Origin: Candidatus Firestoneibacteriota bacterium
GTDB lineage: Bacteria; Oederibacteriota; JAAXVQ01
Direction: 5' to 3'
Assembly: GCA_013335425.1 (NCBI GenBank)
Contig: JAAXVQ010000109.1
Span: 1-6,857, forward strand
DNA: 6,857 nucleotides
The notes beneath the pieces are model-generated. The model saw only the letters and a program-made list of their open reading frames with translations, did no database searches and was not told the origin of the DNA. This document shows positions 1-5,231 of the stretch, piece after piece. Each line of letters begins with the position of its first letter. Position 1 is the stretch's first letter. The position numbers and the translations under genes are program-made.

Positions 1-784
1 CGGCGACGGAGAAATCCAAACCAATGAACCGTCCAGGGAAGAAGCAAACTTTGAAATCAATGCGGGCGCGAGTTACGCCAGTGAGGACTTCACAGACCTG
101 AAAAAAGCTTTCGCGGACGCTGCCGCCTTGGAAACGGACCTTTTTGTAAGCAATGTCGGGGGAAACGGCAATTGGAAGGTAACCGCCGGCAATGCCTACA
201 GCGGATATGTCAGCGGGTTTGAAAAGGTGCTGCCCTTTTTATCCGTAGGAATCAAGCTGTCCAATCTGTGGTCCGAGGAGATTAAAGGCGAAGTAACCGG
301 AGAAGGAAACGCCGGAGAGACGTTTTCCTACCGAACGAGCATAGCGCCTTCGTTGTTCTCGATTGCAGCAGGCGTAAAATTGCAAACCCGACGACGGCCC
401 CACGAGGTTGCCTTGTCAGGTTCGCTGCTGATCGGCCCGGCTTTTGCAAACGCGACCTTAAAAGGCAATGGGGCGTTTATGGATCGCGTCCACGGCTTCA
501 ACAGCGCCGTGGAGTATTCCGTCCCCATGTCCGGCACCGGTTTTTATGCCGAACTCGGCGCCGCGCTGGAATACTTGTTTTCTGAAAGTGTCGGACTGAC
601 CCTGGGGTGCGGGTATCATTACTGCGTGGTCGGCCAAATGCACAGCAACGCCAACGTGGATACGGATCGGGACGGAGTGACCGATATACACGCCAACGAA
701 AAATTCACCCATATCAACGGAAGCGATGTGGTCTTTGATTTTAATGGTCTGGATGTCAGCGGGGGAATGAAAATTATTTTTTAG
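1..784 (+). CDS. Outer-membrane beta-barrel type protein, 5' end outside window
   Basis: The frame is open from base 2 to the TAG at 782-784, so 260 codons are visible and the start lies upstream of the window. A TTG at 128 could serve as a start, but the continuous open frame before it, with similar composition, argues for a longer gene. The visible protein alternates short hydrophobic or aromatic strands with Gly/Asn/Ser-rich turns (for example the segments around VALSGSLLIGPAF and GFYAELGAALEYL) and ends in Lys-Ile-Ile-Phe. A terminal Phe is the usual C-terminal signal of beta-barrels inserted by the BAM machinery. About 30 residues before the end is an acidic D-x-D-x-D-G-x-x-D loop (bases 659-685), like the calcium loops of thrombospondin type 3 repeats. 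The likely location is the outer membrane. The substrate or role cannot be read from the sequence, and any signal peptide would be in the missing part. The barrel assignment is inferred from pattern, not from a recognised family. Confidence 0.75.
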   Translation, partial: GDGEIQTNEPSREEANFEINAGASYASEDFTDLKKAFADAAALETDLFVSNVGGNGNWKVTAGNAYSGYVSGFEKVLPFLSVGIKLSNLWSEEIKGEVTGEGNAGETFSYRTSIAPSLFSIAAGVKLQTRRRPHEVALSGSLLIGPAFANATLKGNGAFMDRVHGFNSAVEYSVPMSGTGFYAELGAALEYLFSESVGLTLGCGYHYCVVGQMHSNANVDTDRDGVTDIHANEKFTHINGSDVVFDFNGLDVSGGMKIIF

Positions 785-788
785 ATGA

Positions 789-1037
789 TCCGCCCAAAAT
801 GAAGCGCGGGATGTTTTCGTTAAACGCATAAGGCGACGTCGTCCGGAAGCACACATCAAATTTTTTACTTGGGGCATAGGTTGGGTGCATGGCCGGCTTA
901 CTTTGGGCTATGCCACGGCACTATTCGTTTTTTTTGACATTAAGTCCCGCAGGGAAGAGATGTGGCTTAAAGAAAAGTACGCGGACTATGCTGCGTATCA
1001 AATGCGCGTGCACAGACTCATCCCGTTTATTTATTAA
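789..1037 (+). pseudogene. C-terminal remnant of an ICMT/PEMT-type membrane methyltransferase
   Basis: An open frame runs from just after a TGA at 786-788 to the TAA at 1035-1037. Its last 50 or so codons read as the C-terminal tail of the isoprenylcysteine carboxyl methyltransferase family: a membrane-like stretch (LTLGYATALFVFF), then DIKSRREEMWL, then a Tyr-rich stretch and the closing RVHRLIPFIY. The pattern of K-x-x-R-E-E-x-W-L, spaced Tyr residues and a final R-x-x-L-I-P-x-[IL]-Y is characteristic. Full proteins of this kind usually have about 150-200 residues with several membrane helices and an Arg-His-Pro motif. None of that is present here, and no ATG with a ribosome site precedes the tail. 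The first GTG in frame is at 885, which would give a 50-residue product. Codons 789-866 do not look like the family. I read it as a gene truncated at its 5' end, with the break close to the stop of the preceding barrel gene. A functional micro-protein is less likely. Confidence 0.6.
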
Positions 1038-1132
1038 ACAAGAACCGCGAGTGTTTTAAGTCGTCTTTGGTAACTGGGCAATTGGCTTTTTAGGACACTA
1101 CCGGCTTTTCTAAAACGTCCTGCCCGTTTACG

Positions 1133-1161
1133 TTGACACTTTCCAGGGCAAGTGCCATAAA
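1133..1161 (+). promoter_or_regulatory. Candidate sigma-70 promoter with consensus -35 and extended -10
   Basis: A perfect TTGACA (1133-1138) is followed by a 17-base spacer and CATAAA (1156-1161), which matches TATAAT at 4 of 6 bases. A TG at 1153-1154 one base before it fits the extended -10 rule. Transcription would begin near 1168 and give a leader of roughly 200 bases before the ATPase start at 1366. No reading frame begins in between, so the target is inferred from orientation alone. Confidence 0.4.
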
Positions 1162-1166
1162 TTAAC

Positions 1167-1212
1167 TGTGCTTTTAGAAAATCAGGTTATAAAGCACAAA
1201 TCGTGTTATAAC
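1167..1212 (+). repeat. Overlapping, mutually exclusive inverted repeats in the ATPase leader
   Basis: TGTGCTTT (1167-1174) is the exact reverse complement of AAAGCACA (1191-1198). The second arm overlaps another inverted repeat, in which GTTATAA plus CAC (1186-1192 and 1195-1197) pairs with GTGTTATAAC (1203-1212) around a 5-base loop with a 2-base bulge. Both stems use the AGCAC segment, so only one can form at a time. The first arm begins at the start point predicted from the promoter at 1133-1161. It could be a leader RNA switch or a protein-binding dyad. AT-rich dyads also arise by chance. Confidence 0.35.
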
Positions 1213-1310
1213 GCCGAAGTTTGTTTAACAGAGTAACGGGCAAAATTAAAAAAGTTGTTTTCAGGAACAACAGTTGCCGAACTGCGAAGCTTACCCGGCT
1301 GTTAGGAACA

Positions 1311-1336
1311 AGTCCTGCAATAGATTAGTCTTGCAA
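1311..1336 (+). repeat. Direct repeat AGTCYTGCAA overlapping a -35 element
   Basis: AGTCCTGCAA (1311-1320) recurs as AGTCTTGCAA (1327-1336), 9 of 10 bases identical with a 16-base period. The second copy contains the TTGCAA that acts as the -35 of the proximal candidate promoter. This arrangement would suit a regulator binding site, but it is short enough to be accidental. Confidence 0.25.
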
Positions 1337-1359
1337 ATTGAAAGCCTATGTTTTAATAT
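1331..1359 (+). promoter_or_regulatory. Candidate promoter giving a leaderless ATPase transcript
   Basis: TTGCAA (1331-1336) and TAATAT (1354-1359) are 17 bases apart. The predicted start of transcription falls at about 1366, which is the A of the ATPase ATG. No Shine-Dalgarno sequence precedes that ATG, which agrees with leaderless translation. The region is AT-rich, so such a box pair can occur by chance. Confidence 0.35.
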
Positions 1360-1365
1360 TCAAGA

Positions 1366-2520
1366 ATGATCACCAGAAGAATTCAGACGGCCGTGGAACG
1401 GTCTTTACGTGAGTTTCCCGTGGTGGGGCTTGTCGGCTCACGCCAAACGGGTAAAACTACGCTGGCGCGCAGCATCGCGCAAGCCGGGCGGAAGCCGAGC
1501 GTGTTTTTGGACTTAGAGCGTCCTTCGGATCTGGCTAAACTCCAGGACCCGGAGTTGTACTTGGAGCCTTTGGCGGATCGCTTGGTTATTTTGGATGAAG
1601 TGCAACACAAAAAAGACCTGTTCCCGGTTTTACGCGCTTTGGTGGACTCGCATCGGAAGAATGGGCGTTTTTTAGTTTTGGGCTCGGCGGCTTCGGAATT
1701 GCTGCGGCAATCCGCCGAAAGTTTGGCTGGGAGAATCCGCTACCACGAACTCGGACCTCTGACGTTGGACGAGACCGCAGTGCCATACGCCGACTTCAGG
1801 CGTTCGTGGGTTAGAGGCGGTTATCCGTTGAGCTTTTTAGCGCGTACGGAGGTTTTAAGCCTGGCCTGGCGGGAAGCGTTTCTGAAAACTTACAGCGAAC
1901 GTGATCTGTTTCAACTCGGCATTCGCGTGCCGACGCCGCAAATCCGGCGTTTTTTGCAGATGGTGGCGCATAGTCACGGTCAAATTTGGAACCACAGTAA
2001 AATCGCAGCCAGCCTGGGTGTCTCGGCGCCGACGGCCCATCACTACCTGGATATCCTCACGGAAACCTTTATCCTGCGTCAGTTGCAGCCTTATGCGGCG
2101 AATTCAAAAAAGCGTTTGGTTAAATCCCCAAAAATCTATTTTAGGGATTGCGGGATTTTACATGCACTTTTACAAATTAACAACTTTGATGATTTACAGG
2201 GTCACCCTGCTTTGGGTGCTTCCTGGGAGGGGTTTGTGGTGGAACAAATCCTTTCATGTCTGCCGGATGGCTGGCAGGCGTATTTTTACCGTACGCAGGC
2301 AGGCGCAGAGCTGGATTTGTTTTTAATGGGCGTTAAACGGCAAAGGATCGCGATTGAGATCAAGTACAACCTCCGCCCTGTGCTGACTCGCGGGTTTAGG
2401 GAAGCTTTTACCGACTTGCATTGCACGGCGGGCTATATAATTTATCCGGGAAGAGAGAGCTACTCTCTGGCAGAGCATATAAAAACGCTGTCGATCATCA
2501 AGTTGGCAGATTTGTTCTAA
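1366..2520 (+). CDS. ATP-binding protein of the AAA_14 / DUF4143 type
   Basis: This 384-residue protein has the usual length and architecture of the AAA_14-DUF4143 ATPases. An N-terminal P-loop domain carries Walker A G24-S-R-Q-T-G-K30-T-T, where the family more often has G-P-R-Q. Walker B is V-I-L-D77-E78-V-Q, followed by a sensor-type L-G-S107 and the conserved E-S-L-A-G-R (118-123). The family marker G-G-Y-P is at 151-154. A winged-helix-like segment lies at about 205-240, then the DUF4143 hallmark K-S-P-K-I-Y-F-R-D-C-G (253-263) and W-E-G-F-V-V-E (287-293). The C-terminal core shows E315-L-D317 and E331-I-K333, spaced as in PD-(D/E)XK nuclease folds. Neither cleavage nor a cellular role is established for most family members. 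The protein has no signal peptide or membrane segment, so it is probably cytoplasmic. It stands alone between non-coding stretches, is visibly less GC-rich than the gat genes, and has no ribosome site before the ATG. It may be an acquired accessory gene. Confidence 0.93.
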   Translation: MITRRIQTAVERSLREFPVVGLVGSRQTGKTTLARSIAQAGRKPSVFLDLERPSDLAKLQDPELYLEPLADRLVILDEVQHKKDLFPVLRALVDSHRKNGRFLVLGSAASELLRQSAESLAGRIRYHELGPLTLDETAVPYADFRRSWVRGGYPLSFLARTEVLSLAWREAFLKTYSERDLFQLGIRVPTPQIRRFLQMVAHSHGQIWNHSKIAASLGVSAPTAHHYLDILTETFILRQLQPYAANSKKRLVKSPKIYFRDCGILHALLQINNFDDLQGHPALGASWEGFVVEQILSCLPDGWQAYFYRTQAGAELDLFLMGVKRQRIAIEIKYNLRPVLTRGFREAFTDLHCTAGYIIYPGRESYSLAEHIKTLSIIKLADLF

Positions 2521-2632
2521 TACGGTCATTTAATATCGGAGTACACCCACCTCACAGCAAGAACCGTGCAAAATCGATCCGTGCTTCATTTGTAAAGGGT
2601 TTTAAATTTCCGCGCCTTCGGATTTGAACTCC

Positions 2633-2661
2633 TTGCCAGTCCCTGGGGCCTATGTTATAGT
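2633..2661 (+). promoter_or_regulatory. Sigma-70 promoter of the gat cluster
   Basis: TTGCCA (2633-2638, 5 of 6 to consensus), a 17-base spacer and TATAGT (2656-2661, 5 of 6) form a strong box pair. A TG at 2653-2654 one base before the -10 adds the extended -10 feature. Transcription should start near 2668 and give a leader of about 90 bases before gatC. This is the best promoter candidate in the window. The leader is too short for a T-box, and none of the T-box landmarks are visible. Confidence 0.6.
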
Positions 2662-2710
2662 AAAATCGTTTTTAGAAAAAGTACGTTCGAAAAAAGTGAA
2701 AAGCGGTCTT

Positions 2711-2736
2711 TGGATCCGGTTTTAACCGGGATGACG
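2711..2736 (-). repeat. CGTCAYCCCGG palindromic unit in the gatC leader
   Basis: Read on the - strand this is CGTCATCCCGG, a short A/T-rich centre, then CCGGATCCA. It shares both ends with the unit at 6761-6788. It lies within the transcribed leader between the promoter and gatC, so it could fold in the RNA as ATCCGGT paired with ACCGGGAT, with one bulged base. Confidence 0.5.
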
Positions 2737-2759
2737 GCTGGCGGATAGGGTGAGGGTTT

Positions 2760-3050
2760 ATGGCTGAGATTACGCGGGAAACTGTGCGGAAGATCGCGCG
2801 GTTGGCCAATTTGAATTTGAGCGAAAGCGAACAAGAGCTCTATGCGGGGCAGTTGGAGAAGATTGTCGAGTATGTGCACAAGCTCAAGGAACTCGACACC
2901 ACCGGTGTGCCCCAGACCACGCATGCGCTGCCTTTGCAGGATGTCTGGCGCGAGGACGAAGTCAAACCCTCTTTGCCGCGCGAAGACGCGCTGAGCCAAG
3001 CGCCGGACGCGGTGGACGGGTGTTTCCGGGTGCCGCGGATCGTGGAGTAA
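2760..3050 (+). CDS. gatC: Glutamyl/aspartyl-tRNA amidotransferase subunit C
   Basis: GatC is the small subunit that wraps around the GatA-GatB interface and stabilises the complex that converts Glu-tRNA(Gln) and Asp-tRNA(Asn) to the amide forms in the cytoplasm. The 96-residue length is typical. The N-terminal helix pattern (VRKIARLANLNLSESE) is family-specific. So are the L-E-K-I-V-E-Y-V stretch, the centre L-x-x-L-D-T-x-G-V-x-x-T, and the tail with V-W-R-E-D-E-V-K-P-S, A-P-D and the final F-R-V-P-R-I-V. The ATG is preceded by G-rich ribosome-site candidates: AGGG at 2747-2750, 9 bases away, and GAGGG at 2752-2756, 3 bases away. It is the first gene of the gat cluster, downstream of a good promoter. 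The window holds no tRNA synthetase, so whether the Gln or the Asn product, or both, is needed here cannot be told. Confidence 0.96.
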   Translation: MAEITRETVRKIARLANLNLSESEQELYAGQLEKIVEYVHKLKELDTTGVPQTTHALPLQDVWREDEVKPSLPREDALSQAPDAVDGCFRVPRIVE

Positions 3051-3059
3051 AGGTCAAAA

Positions 3060-3125
3060 GCATAGGACCTATAAGACGCATAGGACCTATCAGGAGAAAA
3101 GCCAAGCAAGATTCCAAGCAAGGTT
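3060..3125 (+). repeat. Two adjacent tandem duplications between gatC and gatA
   Basis: GCATAGGACCTAT occurs at 3060-3072 and again at 3078-3090, an 18-base period. Each copy contains the near-palindrome ATAGG-A-CCTAT, so the copies can pair internally or with each other. Immediately downstream, CCAAGCAAGATT (3102-3113) is followed by CCAAGCAAGGTT (3114-3125), a 12-base period with 11 of 12 bases identical. Together they fill most of the 98-base gap between the two genes. Confidence 0.75.
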
Positions 3126-3148
3126 ACTGGAGTTAAGCGAAGGACTTT

Positions 3149-4612
3149 ATGGCGTATTCAACTTTAAGCGCGGGTGAGATCGGCGGACGGGTGGCGCGGG
3201 GGGAAGTTTCGGCTGAAACCATTTGCCGGGCTTCGCTGGAGCGCATTGCGGCGCTGAACCCCCAATTGAAAATATTTCTCGCCGTGGATGAAGCGGGGTC
3301 CTTGGCCGCGGCGGCCGCGGTGGACAAAAAGCGCGCGGCCGGGCAGAAGCTGGGGCCCTTGGCGGGCGTGCCGGTGACGCTCAAAGACAATTTGTGCACG
3401 AAAAATTTTCCTACGACCTGCGCTTCCAAGATTCTCGACGGGTGGAAACCGCCGTACAATGCCGCGGTAGTGGAAGCCTTGCAGGCGGCGGATGCGGTGG
3501 TGATGGGCAAGGCCAACATGGACGAGTTTGCCATGGGGTCTTCCTGCGAGAACTCGGCGTTTCATCCGACTTACAATCCCTGGAACCCGGCCTACGTGGT
3601 CGGGGGCTCTTCGGGCGGTTCGGCGGCGGCGGTGGCGGCCGGGCTGACGCCCTTGGCGTTGGGTTCGGACACAGGCGGGTCCATCCGCCAGCCGGCGGCG
3701 CTCTGCGGCGTGATGGGGCTCAAACCCACTTACGGACGTGTGTCGCGTTACGGGCTCATGGCGTTCGCCAGTTCCCTCGATCAGATCGGGCCGTTTGCGC
3801 GCACGGCCGCAGACGCGGCTCTGCTGCTTTCGGTTATTTCCGGACACGACAGGCGCGACTCCACCAGCACGCAGGTGGCGGTGCCGGATTACGGCGCACA
3901 GTTGGCCGGCGGGCTCAAAGGGCTGAAGGTCGGCTTGCCCCAGGAGTACTACGGCGCAGGCCTGGACCCGCAGGTGCGCGCGGCTTTGGACGCGGCCCGC
4001 AAGGTTTGGGAGGACGCGGGGGCGGAGTTTGTGGAAGTGTCGCTGCCGCACACCGAGTACTGTTTGGCGGTTTACTACCTGGTGGCCACGGCCGAGGCCT
4101 CGTCGAATCTGGCGCGCTACGACGGGGTGCAGTACGGCCTGCGCGCGGGGGCGGACAATCTCATCGGCATGTACGGAGCCACGCGCGACCAAGGGTTCGG
4201 GCCCGAGGTGAAGCGCCGCATTATGCTCGGAACCTACGCGCTCTCGGCCGGCTACTATGACGCCTATTATAAAAAAGCGCTGCAGGTGCGCACGCTCATC
4301 CAGCGGGATTTCAACGAGGCGCTGCAGCATTGCGATATGATTTTCACCCCCACGTCGCCCACGCCGGCGTTCAAACTCGGCGAGCGCATGGACGATCCGC
4401 TGACCATGTATCTGTCGGACATCTACACCATTTCCGTGAACCTGGCGGGTTTGCCCGGGCTTTCGGTGCCGTGCGGCTTTACCTCCGCGGGGCTGCCCGT
4501 GGGTTTGCAGTTGATCGGCAAAGCTTTCGAGGAAGGCGCGCTTTTGCGCGCGGCCCAAGCGTACCAAAGCCTGACCGATTGGCACGCCCGTAGGCCGGGC
4601 AATTTGGCGTAA
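3149..4612 (+). CDS. gatA: Glutamyl/aspartyl-tRNA amidotransferase subunit A
   Basis: GatA is the amidase subunit. It hydrolyses glutamine, and the ammonia passes through a channel to GatB. The protein has 487 residues, the normal size. The amidase-signature Ser-cisSer-Lys triad is complete, at the same numbers as in the well-studied GatA proteins: K79 in T-L-K-D-N, S154 in G-G-S-S-G-G-S, and S178 in [10 protein letters not shown]. Other family segments include [13 protein letters not shown] (120-132), N-P-W-N-P, and [14 protein letters not shown]. The C-terminal part carries the [10 protein letters not shown] and [10 protein letters not shown] motifs. The ATG at 3149 fits the family N-terminus and follows AAGGA (3140-3144) by 4 bases, slightly close. 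The gene is 98 bases after gatC and probably co-transcribed. A very long open frame on the opposite strand is a by-product of the high GC content. Confidence 0.98.
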   Translation: MAYSTLSAGEIGGRVARGEVSAETICRASLERIAALNPQLKIFLAVDEAGSLAAAAAVDKKRAAGQKLGPLAGVPVTLKDNLCTKNFPTTCASKILDGWKPPYNAAVVEALQAADAVVMGKANMDEFAMGSSCENSAFHPTYNPWNPAYVVGGSSGGSAAAVAAGLTPLALGSDTGGSIRQPAALCGVMGLKPTYGRVSRYGLMAFASSLDQIGPFARTAADAALLLSVISGHDRRDSTSTQVAVPDYGAQLAGGLKGLKVGLPQEYYGAGLDPQVRAALDAARKVWEDAGAEFVEVSLPHTEYCLAVYYLVATAEASSNLARYDGVQYGLRAGADNLIGMYGATRDQGFGPEVKRRIMLGTYALSAGYYDAYYKKALQVRTLIQRDFNEALQHCDMIFTPTSPTPAFKLGERMDDPLTMYLSDIYTISVNLAGLPGLSVPCGFTSAGLPVGLQLIGKAFEEGALLRAAQAYQSLTDWHARRPGNLA

Positions 4613-4629
4613 TACGTTCGTTGTGTTTT

Positions 4630-4657
4630 GTAGGGGCATGACAGGTCATGCCCCTAC
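4630..4657 (+). repeat. Perfect GTAGGGGC palindrome after gatA
   Basis: GTAGGGGCATGAC and its exact reverse complement GTCATGCCCCTAC are separated by 2 bases, giving a 13-base stem 18 bases after the gatA stop. No T run follows, so it is not a standard intrinsic terminator. It may still slow or trim the transcript between gatA and the next gene. The GTAGGGGC end recurs at 5011. Confidence 0.8.
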
Positions 4658-4720
4658 GGTTCATGGACAAGGAATAGATACCCTGGGATAGGGTTACAAA
4701 ATTCAGGAGGCACAAGGATC

Positions 4721-4996
4721 ATGATCTGCAAGAAGTGCGGCAACAAAAACAAGTTTCAGTCGTTGGTCACGTATTTTGAGCCTGTGGAAATTTGGGAGTT
4801 CAACGACCAAGGCGCGATGACCCGTTTCAACCAGCCCGACACCGGGGATCTGGAAATCCGTCTGGCCTGCCCGGTCTGCAATTCCGAAGACATCGACGCG
4901 CAGGGTTATGACATCAAATCGTTCGTGGAAAGCCCCCTGCAGCGTTTGGACGGCGACCAATGGGAAGCCAAAATCAAAGACAGCGAAAAGAAATAA
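4721..4996 (+). CDS. Small zinc-ribbon protein, unrecognised, within the gat cluster
   Basis: This 91-residue protein has two Cys pairs, C3-K-K-C6 and C50-P-V-C53, placed as the two knuckles of a zinc ribbon. The long spacer between them contains the F-E-P-V-E-I-W-E-F segment (19-27). The tail is hydrophilic and ends in S-E-K-K. There is no signal peptide or membrane segment. A near-perfect AGGAGG (4705-4710) lies 10 bases before the ATG, so translation looks efficient and the start is secure. The codon use resembles the neighbouring gat genes. I do not recognise the family. It lies 108 bases after gatA and 235 before gatB, in the same direction, which suggests co-transcription. A link to tRNA amidation is only a guess from position. 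GTAGGGGC-type palindromes lie on both sides of it. Confidence 0.85.
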   Translation: MICKKCGNKNKFQSLVTYFEPVEIWEFNDQGAMTRFNQPDTGDLEIRLACPVCNSEDIDAQGYDIKSFVESPLQRLDGDQWEAKIKDSEKK

Positions 4997-5010
4997 ATTA
5001 AAATGTTCCC

Positions 5011-5040
5011 GTAGGGGCGGACTTCCACCTCCGCCCGCAC
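5011..5040 (+). repeat. Second GTAGGGGC-type palindrome, imperfect
   Basis: It begins with GTAGGGGCGGA. GGGCGGA (5015-5021) pairs exactly with TCCGCCC (5030-5036) across an 8-base loop, and the outer bases no longer match. It has the same 8-base head and the same orientation as the palindrome at 4630-4657. It follows the zinc-ribbon stop by 14 bases. Confidence 0.6.
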
Positions 5041-5042
5041 CC

Positions 5043-5176
5043 ATGGTTCAAGGGTTGCGGTTTGCATTTACCCGGACCAATGGTTTAAGGGCGTCGGTTT
5101 TTTGTGCTCTGTCGAATTCATTGTTACACGGGCGACGGTTGTCGCGTCCGCCCGAATGGGTCAAATGTTCCGGTTT
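5043..5176 (+). repeat. Degenerate repeat series upstream of gatB
   Basis: Four diverged copies of a motif of about 21 bases, of the form ATGGTTYAAGGG...CGGTTT, start at 5043, 5080, 5120 and 5156, spaced 37, 40 and 36 bases. Copies 1 and 2 differ at 4 of 21 positions, and so do copies 1 and 4. Copy 3 is aligned only with a gap. Copy 3 also includes a bulged hairpin in which GGGCG (5130-5134) and ACG (5135-5137) pair with CGCCC (5149-5153) and CGT (5145-5147). The series fills much of the 235-base gap before gatB. No promoter is evident here. Confidence 0.4.
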
Positions 5177-5231
5177 GATGGCACGGTTTCACGGGTGAAT
5201 GATTTTCGCCCGAATCAGGTGGTGGTGCGGC

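Larger units (their letters stand above)
1038..1365. other. AT-rich non-coding stretch upstream of the ATPase gene
   Basis: No convincing coding frame is seen on either strand. The stretch contains two candidate promoters, a set of overlapping inverted repeats and a short direct repeat, each listed separately. A short 6-base stem, GTTGTT (1254-1259) with AACAAC (1266-1271), is also present but weak. No intrinsic terminator with a G/C stem and a T run is evident after the methyltransferase remnant. Confidence 0.5.

Noticed and set aside
1039..2568. CAAGAACCGYG at 1039-1049 and 2558-2568 as possible direct repeats flanking the ATPase gene
   Set aside because: Eleven bases with one mismatch are expected about once by chance between gaps of this size, and no terminal inverted repeats accompany them.
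2605..2640. A T-loop-like GAGTTCAAATCCG on the - strand suggesting a tRNA
   Set aside because: The bases around the loop do not form a T stem, and no anticodon or acceptor arm can be assembled on either side.
2668..2759. A T-box or other riboswitch in the gatC leader
   Set aside because: The leader is only about 90 bases, has no T-box landmark sequence or terminator, and much of it is the palindromic repeat unit.
3164..4639. A 491-codon open frame on the - strand opposite gatA
   Set aside because: It is the shadow of a GC-rich gene. Its translation is rich in Arg, His and Gly with no family pattern, while gatA is unmistakable.
4908..5198. An open frame overlapping the zinc-ribbon gene and running through the repeats
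   Set aside because: It depends on repeat sequence, has no ribosome site, and its product is Arg/Pro-rich without any pattern.
5011..5200. A CRISPR array
   Set aside because: The repeats are diverged and few, and the intervals are not separate uniform spacers. No cas gene is present.
5199..5231. An earlier in-frame ATG for gatB
   Set aside because: The extra 11 residues are not family-like, and AGGTGG is correctly spaced for the ATG at 5232.
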